Shown: positions 15,844-22,554 of the stretch, piece by piece
Position numbering within the stretch: the first letter of the stretch is position 1
Layout of the letters: every line of letters begins with the position of its first letter
Assembly: GCA_910586275.1 (NCBI GenBank)
Contig: CAJUIM010000053.1
Coordinates: 1 to 22,554 of the forward strand
DNA length: 22,554 bases
DNA from: an uncultured Lachnospiraceae bacterium
GTDB taxonomy: Bacteria > Bacillota > Clostridia > Lachnospirales > Lachnospiraceae
Direction: 5' to 3'
The notes under the pieces: model-generated
The model's database searches: none
What the model saw: only the letters and a program-made list of their open reading frames with translations
Told to the model about the DNA's origin: nothing
Translations under genes and position numbers: made by a program

Positions 15844-17694
15844 ATGGAAAGAAATTACAGAGGAATTGCGGACGGCATAATCCGTCTGGTGGAACGGGAG
15901 CAGCTAAAGGACAGGAAGCTGTGGAAATTGGCGGACGGGCAGTTTGCAGGAACGCCGGATGATGCGGATCACGGCTGGCGGGGAGAGTATTGGGGGAAGC
16001 TTATGAGGGGTGCCTGCATGACTTGGGAATATACCAAGGATGAAGAATTGTACGGCATTTTACAGGAGTCGGTCCTGCGTCTGTTGGAGACGCAGGACCA
16101 AGAGGGCAGGATATCTACTTACAGTAAAGAAGAGGAATTCACCGGTTGGGATATCTGGTGCCGTAAATATGTGCTGCTGGGTCTGATTCACTTCTATGGT
16201 ATTTGTAAAGAGGAAGAACTGCGGGAGCAGGTGCTGCAGGCAGCAGGAAAGCAGTTGGATTATGTGATTGCCCATATTGGGGAAGGGAAGGGAAAGAAGA
16301 AAATCACATTGGCTTCCGATGCCTGGCTGGGGATCAATTCTAGTTCTGTCTTGGAACCGGTAGTGCGGCTATATCAGCTGAAACCGGAACGCAGGTATTT
16401 GGAGTTTGCCGATTATATTGTGGAAAACGGAGGAGCGGAAGGCTTTGATATTTTTCTGGCGGCTTATGAAGACCGGCTGTATCCGTTTCAGTACCCGGTA
16501 GTGAAGGCGTATGAACTGATGTCTTGTTTTGAAGGGCTGCTGCTATATGCCGAAGTGAGGGAAAGTGAGAAATGGAGGCAGGCAGCCGTGCGGTTTGCGG
16601 ACCGGCTCCTTGAGTCGGAGGCGGTCATAGTAGGCGGTTCCGGCTGCCACCATGAACTGTTTAATCATTCGGCCCTGATGCAGACCGGGACGGAGTATGA
16701 CGGGCTGATGCTGGAAACCTGTGTCACGGTCACTTGGATGAAGCTGATGTACCGGGTGTACGGGATAACGGGGGATATGAGGTTTTTGGAAGAGGTGGAG
16801 CGGTCCGCGCTGAATGCCCTTTACGGTGCGGTGAATACGGAAAACAGTGTCTGCGGACCGGAAACCACTTTTGACGAGCCTTCCTACCGCGGCGTATATA
16901 ACTGTGCGATGGCGGAGGGCGGCCGGGCGCAGATGTTTGACAGCTACAGTCCTTTGCGTTCGGGTATCCGGGGGCGTGCGGTAGGCGGCTTCAAGAGCAT
17001 GAAAGAGGGGAAAGAGTTCTGCGGCTGCTGCATTGCCATCGGAGCCGCAGGAACTGCTTTGGTTCCTCAGGCAGCGGTTAGGGATACGAAGAAAGGGATA
17101 GAGATCGGTATTTATCTGCCCGGGGTAATCCGCACCGCGGTGGGAGATACGGAAGCGGAATTTTCTTTGGAGACGGACTATCCTGTAGGAGGAGAGATTG
17201 CCGTCTCTATGAAATTGCAGAGGGAAAAGGAATTTGAGATTGCGCTGCGGATTCCGTCTTTTGCGGAGTCAGGCCGGATAGCGGTGAACAGGGAAGCTTG
17301 GGAAAATGTGCGGACAGGGACATTTTTCCGGATAAGCAGGGTGTGGAAAACGGGGGACCATATCCGGATTTCCCTTTGCTGGGGTCCGCGTCTGGCCTAT
17401 GGGGCGGAGAATCCGGAGGATGCCGGGAGCGAAAGACATGTGGCCGTGCTGTATGGGCCGTTGGCCTTGGCAAGGGATCGGCGGCTGGGATCGGAGGGGC
17501 TTCCGGTGGTTCTTGGGGACGGGCAGGTGTCCGTGCGGAAGGCGGATAAGGTTTCTGTGCCTTGTCAGTGCTGTTTTGAGGTGTCTTTGGGAGGGGAAAC
17601 TTTCCCGATGGTGGATTATGCTTCCGCAGGGAAGACTTGGCGGAGGGATTCCGAGACGGAGGTGTGGATGCGGACAGCGGAGAGACATGGCTGA
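15844..17694 (+). CDS. GH127-type (DUF1680) cysteine glycosidase, beta-L-arabinofuranosidase-like
   Basis: The protein has 616 residues and no signal peptide. An (alpha/alpha) barrel covers about 1-430 and beta-sandwich domains follow. The family's zinc-thiolate site is present: E291 and C293 in LETCVTVTWM, and C395-C396 in FCGCCIAIG. These match the Glu-x-Cys and Cys-Cys of Bifidobacterium HypBA1, where the first Cys of the pair is the nucleophile. E271 in GCHHELFNH is a candidate acid/base. Characterised members release beta-L-arabinofuranose from hydroxyproline-linked arabinan or related plant glycans, but many subgroups are untested. It sits 43 bp after GH20 and belongs to the same operon. 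A weak TGAGG precedes the ATG. Confidence 0.83.
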   Translation: MERNYRGIADGIIRLVEREQLKDRKLWKLADGQFAGTPDDADHGWRGEYWGKLMRGACMTWEYTKDEELYGILQESVLRLLETQDQEGRISTYSKEEEFTGWDIWCRKYVLLGLIHFYGICKEEELREQVLQAAGKQLDYVIAHIGEGKGKKKITLASDAWLGINSSSVLEPVVRLYQLKPERRYLEFADYIVENGGAEGFDIFLAAYEDRLYPFQYPVVKAYELMSCFEGLLLYAEVRESEKWRQAAVRFADRLLESEAVIVGGSGCHHELFNHSALMQTGTEYDGLMLETCVTVTWMKLMYRVYGITGDMRFLEEVERSALNALYGAVNTENSVCGPETTFDEPSYRGVYNCAMAEGGRAQMFDSYSPLRSGIRGRAVGGFKSMKEGKEFCGCCIAIGAAGTALVPQAAVRDTKKGIEIGIYLPGVIRTAVGDTEAEFSLETDYPVGGEIAVSMKLQREKEFEIALRIPSFAESGRIAVNREAWENVRTGTFFRISRVWKTGDHIRISLCWGPRLAYGAENPEDAGSERHVAVLYGPLALARDRRLGSEGLPVVLGDGQVSVRKADKVSVPCQCCFEVSLGGETFPMVDYASAGKTWRRDSETEVWMRTAERHG

Positions 17695-17790
17695 TAATAA
17701 GCCGAACCCATTGGGCAGCGGAATTCAGGGCATATATGAAGGGGGACAGGGAAAAGCGGAACTTGGGCGGGAAAGGAATAGGGAAGAAGG

Positions 17791-18666
17791 ATGAAGAAGT
17801 ATTTTTGGGGGGATATGTGTTTGGCAGTATTGCCCAATGGGAAGTTTATTGTGGGGCTGACGGATGAGTTTGGTGAAATGGAGGAGTTGTCCGTTAGGCG
17901 TGCCAATTTTGAGGTGAATGTGGCAGGCGGCCCTGCGGTGGAATTGGGAGAAAACGGATTTTGGCTGAAAAAAATTACGGAGCAGAGCGGCGGCTTGCTT
18001 TTGGAGTATTTTTACCGACAGGAAGAACTGTGGGTGGAGGTGGAATTAAGCCATATTTCGGGGACGAATGTGATTGTGCAGAGTAACCGGATAAAAAATG
18101 CCGGAAAGGAAACTAAGAAAATAACCCGGTTTTCCTCTGCCTCAGTGGATCATATTTTTTATGGGGAGGATAGGAAATGGTATGCCAATCCGGAAATTCG
18201 GATTCATATATGCCACAGCAAATGGCAGGGGGAGGGACAGTGGAGAGCCTATAAGCCGGCAGAACTTGGGCTATATCCCGGTTCCGTACATGGGGCGGAA
18301 AGGGCATCTTATAAGATACAGTCCGTAGGAAGCTGGTCTACCGGTAATTTTTACCCTATGACGGTGGCAGAGGACGGGAAAAAGGGATGCGTCTGGTATT
18401 TGGAAATGGAGGGAGCCAACAACTGGTATATCAAACTGTGTGCTTACGGGGGATATGCCAAACCGGATTTTTCCATGGAAGCCAGCGGCTGTGACGAGTC
18501 TAACGGCGGTTGGCATTATGACCTGAAGCCCGGTGAGACATACGGGGCACAGCGGGCATTCTGGGGAGTTGCGGCGGGCGGCTTCGAGGAGGCGACGAAA
18601 AACCTGAATGACTTTAAACGGGCGGACTGTTTGGTGTCCTCCCTATGGTATGCCGTTAGTGTTTAA
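17791..18666 (+). CDS. N-terminal part of a GH36 alpha-galactosidase-like enzyme, cut off by a frameshift
   Basis: This 291-residue reading frame corresponds to the GH36 N-terminal beta-supersandwich (SHISGTNVIVQSNRIKNAG; RFSSASVDHIFYG; TGNFYPMTVAEDG; GWHYDLKPGETYGAQRAFWG). In homologues this runs straight into the (beta/alpha)8 barrel. Here the frame ends at TAA (18664-18666), right after the GH36-like KNLNDFKRAD, while the barrel continues in the +1 frame. Alone it lacks catalytic residues. The start ATG follows GGGAAGAAGG. It is either half of a pseudogene (one extra or two missing bases, real or a sequencing error) or a separately made domain. Together with the next entry the length, about 730 residues, is normal for GH36. 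Confidence 0.8.
   Translation: MKKYFWGDMCLAVLPNGKFIVGLTDEFGEMEELSVRRANFEVNVAGGPAVELGENGFWLKKITEQSGGLLLEYFYRQEELWVEVELSHISGTNVIVQSNRIKNAGKETKKITRFSSASVDHIFYGEDRKWYANPEIRIHICHSKWQGEGQWRAYKPAELGLYPGSVHGAERASYKIQSVGSWSTGNFYPMTVAEDGKKGCVWYLEMEGANNWYIKLCAYGGYAKPDFSMEASGCDESNGGWHYDLKPGETYGAQRAFWGVAAGGFEEATKNLNDFKRADCLVSSLWYAVSV
18608..18666 (+). other. Frameshift/overlap junction in the GH36 gene
   Basis: The two GH36 frames overlap here by 59 bp. Moving from the first frame to the second needs a +1 step (one surplus base or two lost). No long homopolymer marks the site; runs are at most three or four bases. The break is between the N-terminal sandwich and the barrel, exactly where homologues have a linker. 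Confidence 0.7.
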
Positions 18667-19960
18667 TGATTACATGGACTGTGTCTGGCTGGATCAGCGT
18701 CCGGAAACCTTGTTCCCACTGATTGACCGTGCGGCTCAGGTTGGGTGCGAAGTATTCTGCATAGACGGCGGCTGGTGTGAAAACAAATATGGAGAAGGGC
18801 TGGGAGATTGGCTGCCGGCGAAATCTTTGTATACGGAATATACTTTGGAAGAGGTGGCCGGGAATATCCGTGCCAAAGGGATGATTCCAGGTATCTGGAC
18901 GGAATTGGAAACCTGTACGCCCACCGCCGCCGGGGCAGGGATATGCGAGGAAGCAGTGCTGCGGCGTTATGATAACAGGATAGGCGGGGAAAAGTGGTTT
19001 TATAATTTCTGCAGGGAGGAGGTCAGGGAGTATCTGCTGGAAAGAGTGGATGCTCTTTACCGGATGGGTTTCCGCTATATAAAGAATGACTATAATCATT
19101 CTTTGGGAATCGGATGTACGAATAATTATGGAGGAGACTCCCCGGCGGAAGGCATGATACGGAACCATGATGCTTTCTTGGATTTTATGGAAGAATTATA
19201 TCGGAGATATCCGGATCTGATGCTGGAAAACTGCGGGAGCGGAGGGCTACGGTCAGAGAACAAGACGCTGCGCCGTTTTATGCTGCAAAGCATATCGGAT
19301 CAGGAATTGTATAAAAACAACCCTTCCATACTGATGGGCAGCATTGCGGTTTTGCCGCCGGAGAAAGCCGGAATATGGGTTTATCCGTATCCCACCGTTT
19401 TTGCGGACTATAAGGATTTTCTGCCGGACAGAAGATATCTGGAAAGCATGGCGGACGGGAAACAGACGGCATTTAATCTTATCTGCGGACTGATGGGCAC
19501 TATGTACTTATCCGGGAGGATTGATTTGTGCGACAGTTACAATCTTTCGCTTATAAAGCAGGGGGTGAGCCTATATAAAAAGAACCGGAAAGAAATCATG
19601 CGCAGCCGGCCGGTATATCCTACGGGCATCTATAATATGAATGAAAAAGAACTGTGTACATTCGGCCTGCTGACGGATACGAAGCTGTTTCTGGCAGTCT
19701 GGAATTTGTGCGGGGAAGGAACGGAAGGACAGTGGATGGATTCCAGTAGCCGGCAGGACGATCGGCAGCTGACGCCGGGATCGCAAGCCAGGCTGTTCGG
19801 CGGCAGGGTGGTTGGCTTGCAAAGATGGGTGAAGGAAGGGAGCAGGGCGGTATGCTGTTTTCCGGAGCGGGAAGATATAAAGTATCGGTTCGGGAACGGG
19901 AAATTGGTCATTGAGGCGTTGGAAGAGGGGGCGGCGTTTTTCCTGGAAATCCTGCTATGA
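18608..19960 (+). CDS. Catalytic part of a GH36 alpha-galactosidase-like enzyme (frame +1 relative to its N-terminal half)
   Basis: Open frame of 450 residues with the complete GH36 barrel. The true homologous part begins at PLVFNDYMDCVW near residue 16. The likely nucleophile is D161 in YIKNDYN and the likely acid/base is D231 in SISDQE, with LENCGSGGLR between them. A C-terminal beta domain follows (ELCTFGLLTDTKLFLAVWNL). The family removes terminal alpha-galactose or alpha-GalNAc, and some members act on other alpha-sugars. ATG codons at 18608 and 18650 could start it. GAGGAGG (18586-18592) is 15 bases from the first, rather far. All catalytic features survive, so loss of the reading frame appears recent or artefactual. 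Confidence 0.8.
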   Translation: MTLNGRTVWCPPYGMPLVFNDYMDCVWLDQRPETLFPLIDRAAQVGCEVFCIDGGWCENKYGEGLGDWLPAKSLYTEYTLEEVAGNIRAKGMIPGIWTELETCTPTAAGAGICEEAVLRRYDNRIGGEKWFYNFCREEVREYLLERVDALYRMGFRYIKNDYNHSLGIGCTNNYGGDSPAEGMIRNHDAFLDFMEELYRRYPDLMLENCGSGGLRSENKTLRRFMLQSISDQELYKNNPSILMGSIAVLPPEKAGIWVYPYPTVFADYKDFLPDRRYLESMADGKQTAFNLICGLMGTMYLSGRIDLCDSYNLSLIKQGVSLYKKNRKEIMRSRPVYPTGIYNMNEKELCTFGLLTDTKLFLAVWNLCGEGTEGQWMDSSSRQDDRQLTPGSQARLFGGRVVGLQRWVKEGSRAVCCFPEREDIKYRFGNGKLVIEALEEGAAFFLEILL

Positions 19961-19971
19961 AATGGTAAATA

Positions 19972-20010
19972 TGATATAATGTGGGAAATGAATGCGGAAA
20001 GAAAAGGAGG
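19972..20010 (+). promoter_or_regulatory. Extended -10 promoter and ribosome binding site of the VOC gene
   Basis: TGATATAAT (19972-19980) is a perfect extended -10 with only a weak -35 (CTGCTA at 17 bp). AAAAGGAGG (20002-20010) follows, seven bases before GTG at 20018. The promoter starts 11 bp after the GH36 stop, so the small gene is probably transcribed apart from the glycan operon. Confidence 0.6.
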
Positions 20011-20017
20011 GTTTGCC

Positions 20018-20398
20018 GTGGATTTTAAGAAAATACATCATGTGGCGGTAATAGGGAGCGATTATGGGAAATCAAGGCATTTCTATGTGGATTTGTTAGG
20101 ATTTGAAGTGGTGCGGGAAAACTATAGGGAGGACAGGGATGATTATAAGATAGACTTAGCCTGCGGGGAACAGGAAATAGAATTGTTTATCATAAAAGGC
20201 TGTCCCCAGCGGCCAAGCTATCCGGAGGCATTGGGGCTGCGGCATCTTGCTTTTTATGTGGATGATATAGAAAAAGCGGCAGCGAAGCTGCAGGAAAAAG
20301 GGATTGATACCGAGCCTGTGAGAGTGGATGAATTTACAGGAAAACGGATGACATTTTTCCGCGATCCTGACGGGCTTCCGATTGAAATTCATGAATGA
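20018..20398 (+). CDS. VOC-superfamily (glyoxalase I-like) metalloprotein
   Basis: The protein has 126 residues with two beta-alpha-beta-beta-beta modules. Candidate metal ligands sit at the usual family places: H8 (KKIHHVAVI), E55 (QEIELFII), H76 (GLRHLAFYV) and E123 (PIEIHE). The pattern is that of the small YaeR/lactoylglutathione-lyase-like subfamily. The reaction is unknown; detoxification of methylglyoxal or epimerase/dioxygenase-type chemistry are options. GTG at 20018 is chosen because AAAAGGAGG lies directly upstream and because an earlier in-frame start would overlap the -10 box. The 82 bp after it to the response regulator show no gene or clear terminator. Confidence 0.85.
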   Translation: MDFKKIHHVAVIGSDYGKSRHFYVDLLGFEVVRENYREDRDDYKIDLACGEQEIELFIIKGCPQRPSYPEALGLRHLAFYVDDIEKAAAKLQEKGIDTEPVRVDEFTGKRMTFFRDPDGLPIEIHE

Positions 20399-20480
20399 CC
20401 GGCAGGCGTAGGCTTGGATCGGTTTTTAGGCTTTATGGCCGGCCGCAGCTGTCCGATGACGGAAAGAAGAGGGTTGGAAA

Positions 20481-21179
20481 ATGAAGCAGAGAATATTGAT
20501 AATTGATGATGATGCGGATTTATGCAGACTGCTGAGAAATAATCTGGAACAGGAGGGGTATTTTGTCTGTATCCGTCATGATGGGGCAGCAGGACTGGAA
20601 GAATTGCGGAGTGGCGATTATCAGCTGGTGGTTTTGGACATTATGCTTCCGCTGAAAAACGGATATGAGGTCTTGGGGGAAATCAGGGAAAAAAGTTTTG
20701 TCCCGGTGCTGATGCTGACAGCCAGAGACAGTGAAGGGGACAAGGTATCGGGACTGCGGATGGGAGCGGACGATTATCTGACCAAGCCTTTTGCAAACAG
20801 TGAGTTCCTTGCAAGGGTTTCTTCGCTTTTACGGAGATATACGGTTTTCAATGCGGCCAATGCCGGAGAGAAAACGATTACGGCAGGCGGGCTGTCTATA
20901 GACGGAACAGGGCGCGAGGTGCGCAAAGACGGTCGATTGCTGGAACTGACGGCAAAAGAGTTTGATTTGCTTTTGTTCTTTGCGGAGAATCAGGGAAAGG
21001 TTTTTACCAAAAAACAGATATACCGTGCCGTCTGGAAGGAAGAATATGCTTTTGACGATAATAATATTATGGTTCATATCCGCAGGCTGAGAAAAAAGAT
21101 TGAGGATAATCCCGAAAATCCGAAGTACATCTTAACGGTTTGGGGGGTAGGGTACAAAATGGGCGGTGAAAGAGAATGA
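20481..21179 (+). CDS. OmpR/PhoB-family response regulator
   Basis: The protein has 232 residues. A receiver domain (about 1-120) has the acidic pocket D9-D10, phosphoacceptor D53 (LVVLDIMLP), T80 (LMLTA) and K102 (YLTKPF). A winged-helix DNA-binding domain (about 130-230) has the recognition region NNIMVHIRRLRKKIEDNP and ends YILTVWGVGYKM. It is phosphorylated by the kinase encoded next; the stop overlaps the kinase start by four bases (ATGA). A direct repeat upstream of the ABC gene (22136-22152) is a candidate target. The start is preceded by GGAAAGAAGAGGG. Confidence 0.93.
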   Translation: MKQRILIIDDDADLCRLLRNNLEQEGYFVCIRHDGAAGLEELRSGDYQLVVLDIMLPLKNGYEVLGEIREKSFVPVLMLTARDSEGDKVSGLRMGADDYLTKPFANSEFLARVSSLLRRYTVFNAANAGEKTITAGGLSIDGTGREVRKDGRLLELTAKEFDLLLFFAENQGKVFTKKQIYRAVWKEEYAFDDNNIMVHIRRLRKKIEDNPENPKYILTVWGVGYKMGGERE

Positions 21180-22072
21180 GGGTGTTTTGCATTTTGGCTG
21201 TGTTTGTCTGTATCGGCCAATTTCTTTATATTTTCCGCATCCGGAAACAGCTGGCAGAGTGGCATGCATTTCTGAAAAGCCTGGCGAAAGCGCCGGGACG
21301 GAATTCCTTCGTAAAGGGAAAGGGAATTTTGGCTGATATTAATTTTGAACTGAATCATCTCTTGGAAGAGAGCCGCAGGCAGTTTGTGAAATTGCAGAGA
21401 GCCGAGCAGGCCAACCGACAGTTGCTGACGGACCTGTCCCATGACGTAAGGACTCCGCTGGCATCTTTAATCGGGTATTTGGAGTCGCTGAATGCCGGGA
21501 ATGCAAAAGACCGGGAAGAATATCTCCATGTAGCCTATGGGAAAGCGTTGGATCTGCAGGAACTGACAGATATGCTTTTCCAATGGTTCAGGCTGGCTTC
21601 CGATGAGCAGAGATATGTGAGGAAAGCTTATGATATCAATGAACTGACGAGGGAAGCGTTGGTGGAACATATTCCGGCATTGGAAAAAAAGAATATTTCT
21701 TTTTCTGTAAATATTCCCGAGGATGAGTGGCCTGTGATGATGGATCAGGTGGCATATGGGAGGATACTGAACAATCTGTTAAGCAACGCGGTGAAGCATG
21801 GGAAATGTTCCCGGATAGAAGTGGCTATGGAAAGGCATGGGAACAGAGTATCCGTTTCTGTCGCTAATGACGGGATTGCCATACCTGAGGATGAGATTCC
21901 TTTTCTGTTCGGACGTCTGTATAAATGTGATGCTTCCCGTTCCGGAACAGGAACCGGGCTTGGGCTGGCGATTGTCAGGGAACTTACGGAGGCCATGTCC
22001 GGAGAAATAACGGTGACAAGCATTCCGGGAGGAAAAACTACTTTCTGCATATCGTTGCCCCTCTGTCTTTAG
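21176..22072 (+). CDS. Sensor histidine kinase with a single N-terminal membrane helix
   Basis: The protein has 298 residues. One TM helix (about 2-22) is followed directly by a coiled linker, the DHp domain with H89 in LLTDLSHDVRTPLASLIGYL, and the ATP-binding domain: N box LNNLLSNAVKHG (N200, N204), G1 NDGIAIP (231-237) and G2 GTGTGLGLAIV. There is no extracellular sensor domain, so the signal must come through the membrane or a partner such as the ABC transporter encoded downstream. The kinase is translationally coupled to the response regulator. This small kinase type is often found beside antimicrobial-peptide transporters. That role is inferred from context. Confidence 0.9.
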   Translation: MRVFCILAVFVCIGQFLYIFRIRKQLAEWHAFLKSLAKAPGRNSFVKGKGILADINFELNHLLEESRRQFVKLQRAEQANRQLLTDLSHDVRTPLASLIGYLESLNAGNAKDREEYLHVAYGKALDLQELTDMLFQWFRLASDEQRYVRKAYDINELTREALVEHIPALEKKNISFSVNIPEDEWPVMMDQVAYGRILNNLLSNAVKHGKCSRIEVAMERHGNRVSVSVANDGIAIPEDEIPFLFGRLYKCDASRSGTGTGLGLAIVRELTEAMSGEITVTSIPGGKTTFCISLPLCL

Positions 22073-22079
22073 CGTTCCG

Positions 22080-22135
22080 TTCAGACAGGGGGAATTTTAA
22101 TTCCGTGCCGGGCGGAGAGCCGGAGACTGTCTGAA
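22080..22135 (+). other. Large intergenic inverted repeat with nested hairpins
   Basis: TTCAGACAG (22080-22088) and CTGTCTGAA (22127-22135) are perfect 9-bp inverted arms. Inside lie a GGAATT-TT-AATTCC hairpin (22091-22104) and a CCGG...CCGG hairpin (22108-22123), which together could form a three-way junction. There is no T-run, so it is not a classical terminator of the kinase gene. It lies upstream of the predicted ABC promoter and so would be read from the two-component transcript, not from that promoter. Confidence 0.5.
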
Positions 22136-22204
22136 TGTAAGGGAAATGTAAGATTTGCTCAAGAATGGAGTCAGGGTTTACTGGTAAAATAGTGATATGG
22201 AGGT
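22136..22204 (+). promoter_or_regulatory. Candidate response-regulator-dependent promoter of the ABC transporter
   Basis: Two exact direct repeats TGTAAG (22136-22141 and 22147-22152) are spaced 11 bp apart, one helical turn, as is usual for OmpR/PhoB-type dimers. About 30 bp downstream is an extended -10, TGGTAAAAT (22182-22190), without a recognisable -35. GGAGG (22199-22203) follows before ATG 22214. The pattern suggests activation by the adjacent response regulator. Confidence 0.5.
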
Positions 22205-22213
22205 GAGCAGCGG

Positions 22214-22554
22214 ATGGATAAATATGCAGTTAAGACAGAAAACCTGACAAAAGAATATCATGGCCGGATTGCGGCGGACGGAGTAAATCTTCATGTCCCG
22301 GAAGGGAAAATTTATGCGCTTTTAGGAAGGAACGGGGCGGGAAAGACGACGATAATGAAGATGCTGCTGAATCTGATCCGGCCGACGGGCGGCAGCATAT
22401 ATCTTTTCGGAGAAAATTGTTCCCGGTTCGGCAGAAAGAACTATCACCGCATTGGCTCTGTTATCGAAGCCCCTGCTTTCTATGAGAACCTGACGGCAAA
22501 TGAATATTATCCCCCTTGGGAGCCACCAGTTTCCCGCTTCAGAGCCACCCGGAA
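22214..22554 (+). CDS. ABC transporter ATP-binding protein (BcrA/NatA-type), partial and apparently interrupted
   Basis: The first 97 codons match drug or peptide-export ATPases: KTENLTKEYHGRIAADGVNL, the Walker A GRNGAGKT (38-45), LNLIRPTGGSIYLFGE, and the Q-loop-region equivalent IGSVIEAPAFYENLTANE. After that the reading becomes YYPPWEPPVSRFRATR, which does not continue the family pattern (normally ENLKI...). The coding sequence therefore seems to be broken near 22505 by foreign DNA, and the window ends before any stop. It lies directly after the two-component genes, which probably control it. The GGAGG is ten bases upstream of the ATG. The permease partner is not in the window. Confidence 0.75.
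   Translation, partial: MDKYAVKTENLTKEYHGRIAADGVNLHVPEGKIYALLGRNGAGKTTIMKMLLNLIRPTGGSIYLFGENCSRFGRKNYHRIGSVIEAPAFYENLTANEYYPPWEPPVSRFRATR
22505..22554. mobile_element. Possible end of an IS21-like insertion element
   Basis: Two adjacent 22-bp direct repeats (22507-22528 and 22529-22550) share 16 positions, including GAGCCACC at 22520 and 22542. Tandem repeats of about this size at element tips are typical of the IS21 family. They start where the ABC ATPase reading stops making sense. No transposase is in view, and the exact tip and target duplication cannot be set, so this is a tentative call. Confidence 0.4.

Noticed and set aside
14883..15845. 320-codon minus-strand frame opposite GH20
   Set aside because: Shadow of the GH20 gene, whose catalytic motif and ribosome binding site are clear.
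18612..18618. TTTAAAC, a classical -1 slippery heptamer, at the GH36 junction
   Set aside because: In the incoming frame the codons are GAC TTT AAA CGG, so the heptamer is out of phase, and the change needed is +1, not -1.

Overview
The window looks like a chromosomal segment of a Gram-positive gut anaerobe of the Clostridia, most likely Lachnospiraceae. The reasons are purine-rich coding strands, strong AGGAGG-type ribosome binding sites, frequent GTG/TTG starts, an LplB/YtcP-type (CUT1) sugar transporter beside cytoplasmic glycosidases, and a BlaI/BlaR1 pair. No rRNA, tRNA or CRISPR array was seen.

Layout. (1) 1-2467, minus strand: a promoter/operator palindrome at the left edge serves a gene that would start outside the window. 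It is followed by a blaI-blaR1 operon with its own promoter, BlaI-type operator and terminator. (2) 2575-4131, plus: an unusual soluble protein that joins an AraC-type DNA-binding domain to a long helical region resembling the cytoplasmic signalling hairpin of methyl-accepting chemotaxis proteins. (3) 4142-4969, minus: a conventional cupin-AraC regulator, divergent from (4) 5297-19960, plus: a glycan-use locus in the order GH2, permease, permease, solute-binding lipoprotein, GH3, GH20, GH127-type, GH36. The GH36 gene is split by a frameshift. (5) 20018-20398: a small VOC/glyoxalase-like protein with its own extended -10 promoter. (6) 20481-22072: an OmpR-family response regulator and a one-TM histidine kinase that overlap by four bases. 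A structured intergenic region follows, with paired TGTAAG direct repeats and an extended -10. (7) 22214-end: the start of a drug/peptide-type ABC ATPase whose reading stops resembling the family near 22505. From there two 22-bp direct repeats appear that look like the end of an IS21-like element.

How the parts work together. The five glycosidases have no signal peptides, while the solute-binding protein is a lipoprotein. The likely logic is import of an oligosaccharide by the CUT1 transporter (its ATPase is not in the window and is probably shared) and stepwise removal of beta-galactosyl/glucuronyl-type, beta-glucosyl/xylosyl-type, N-acetylhexosaminyl, beta-L-arabinofuranosyl-type and alpha-galactosyl-type residues in the cytoplasm. 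The divergent AraC regulator probably senses the sugar. The exact glycan cannot be read from sequence alone.

Most unusual items: the AraC/chemoreceptor-hairpin fusion; the GH36 frameshift, which falls exactly at a domain boundary; the extra four-TM domain on the first permease; the 33-bp tandem repeat at the end of the GH3 gene; the apparent insertion-element end in the ABC ATPase; and the candidate response-regulator site upstream of it.
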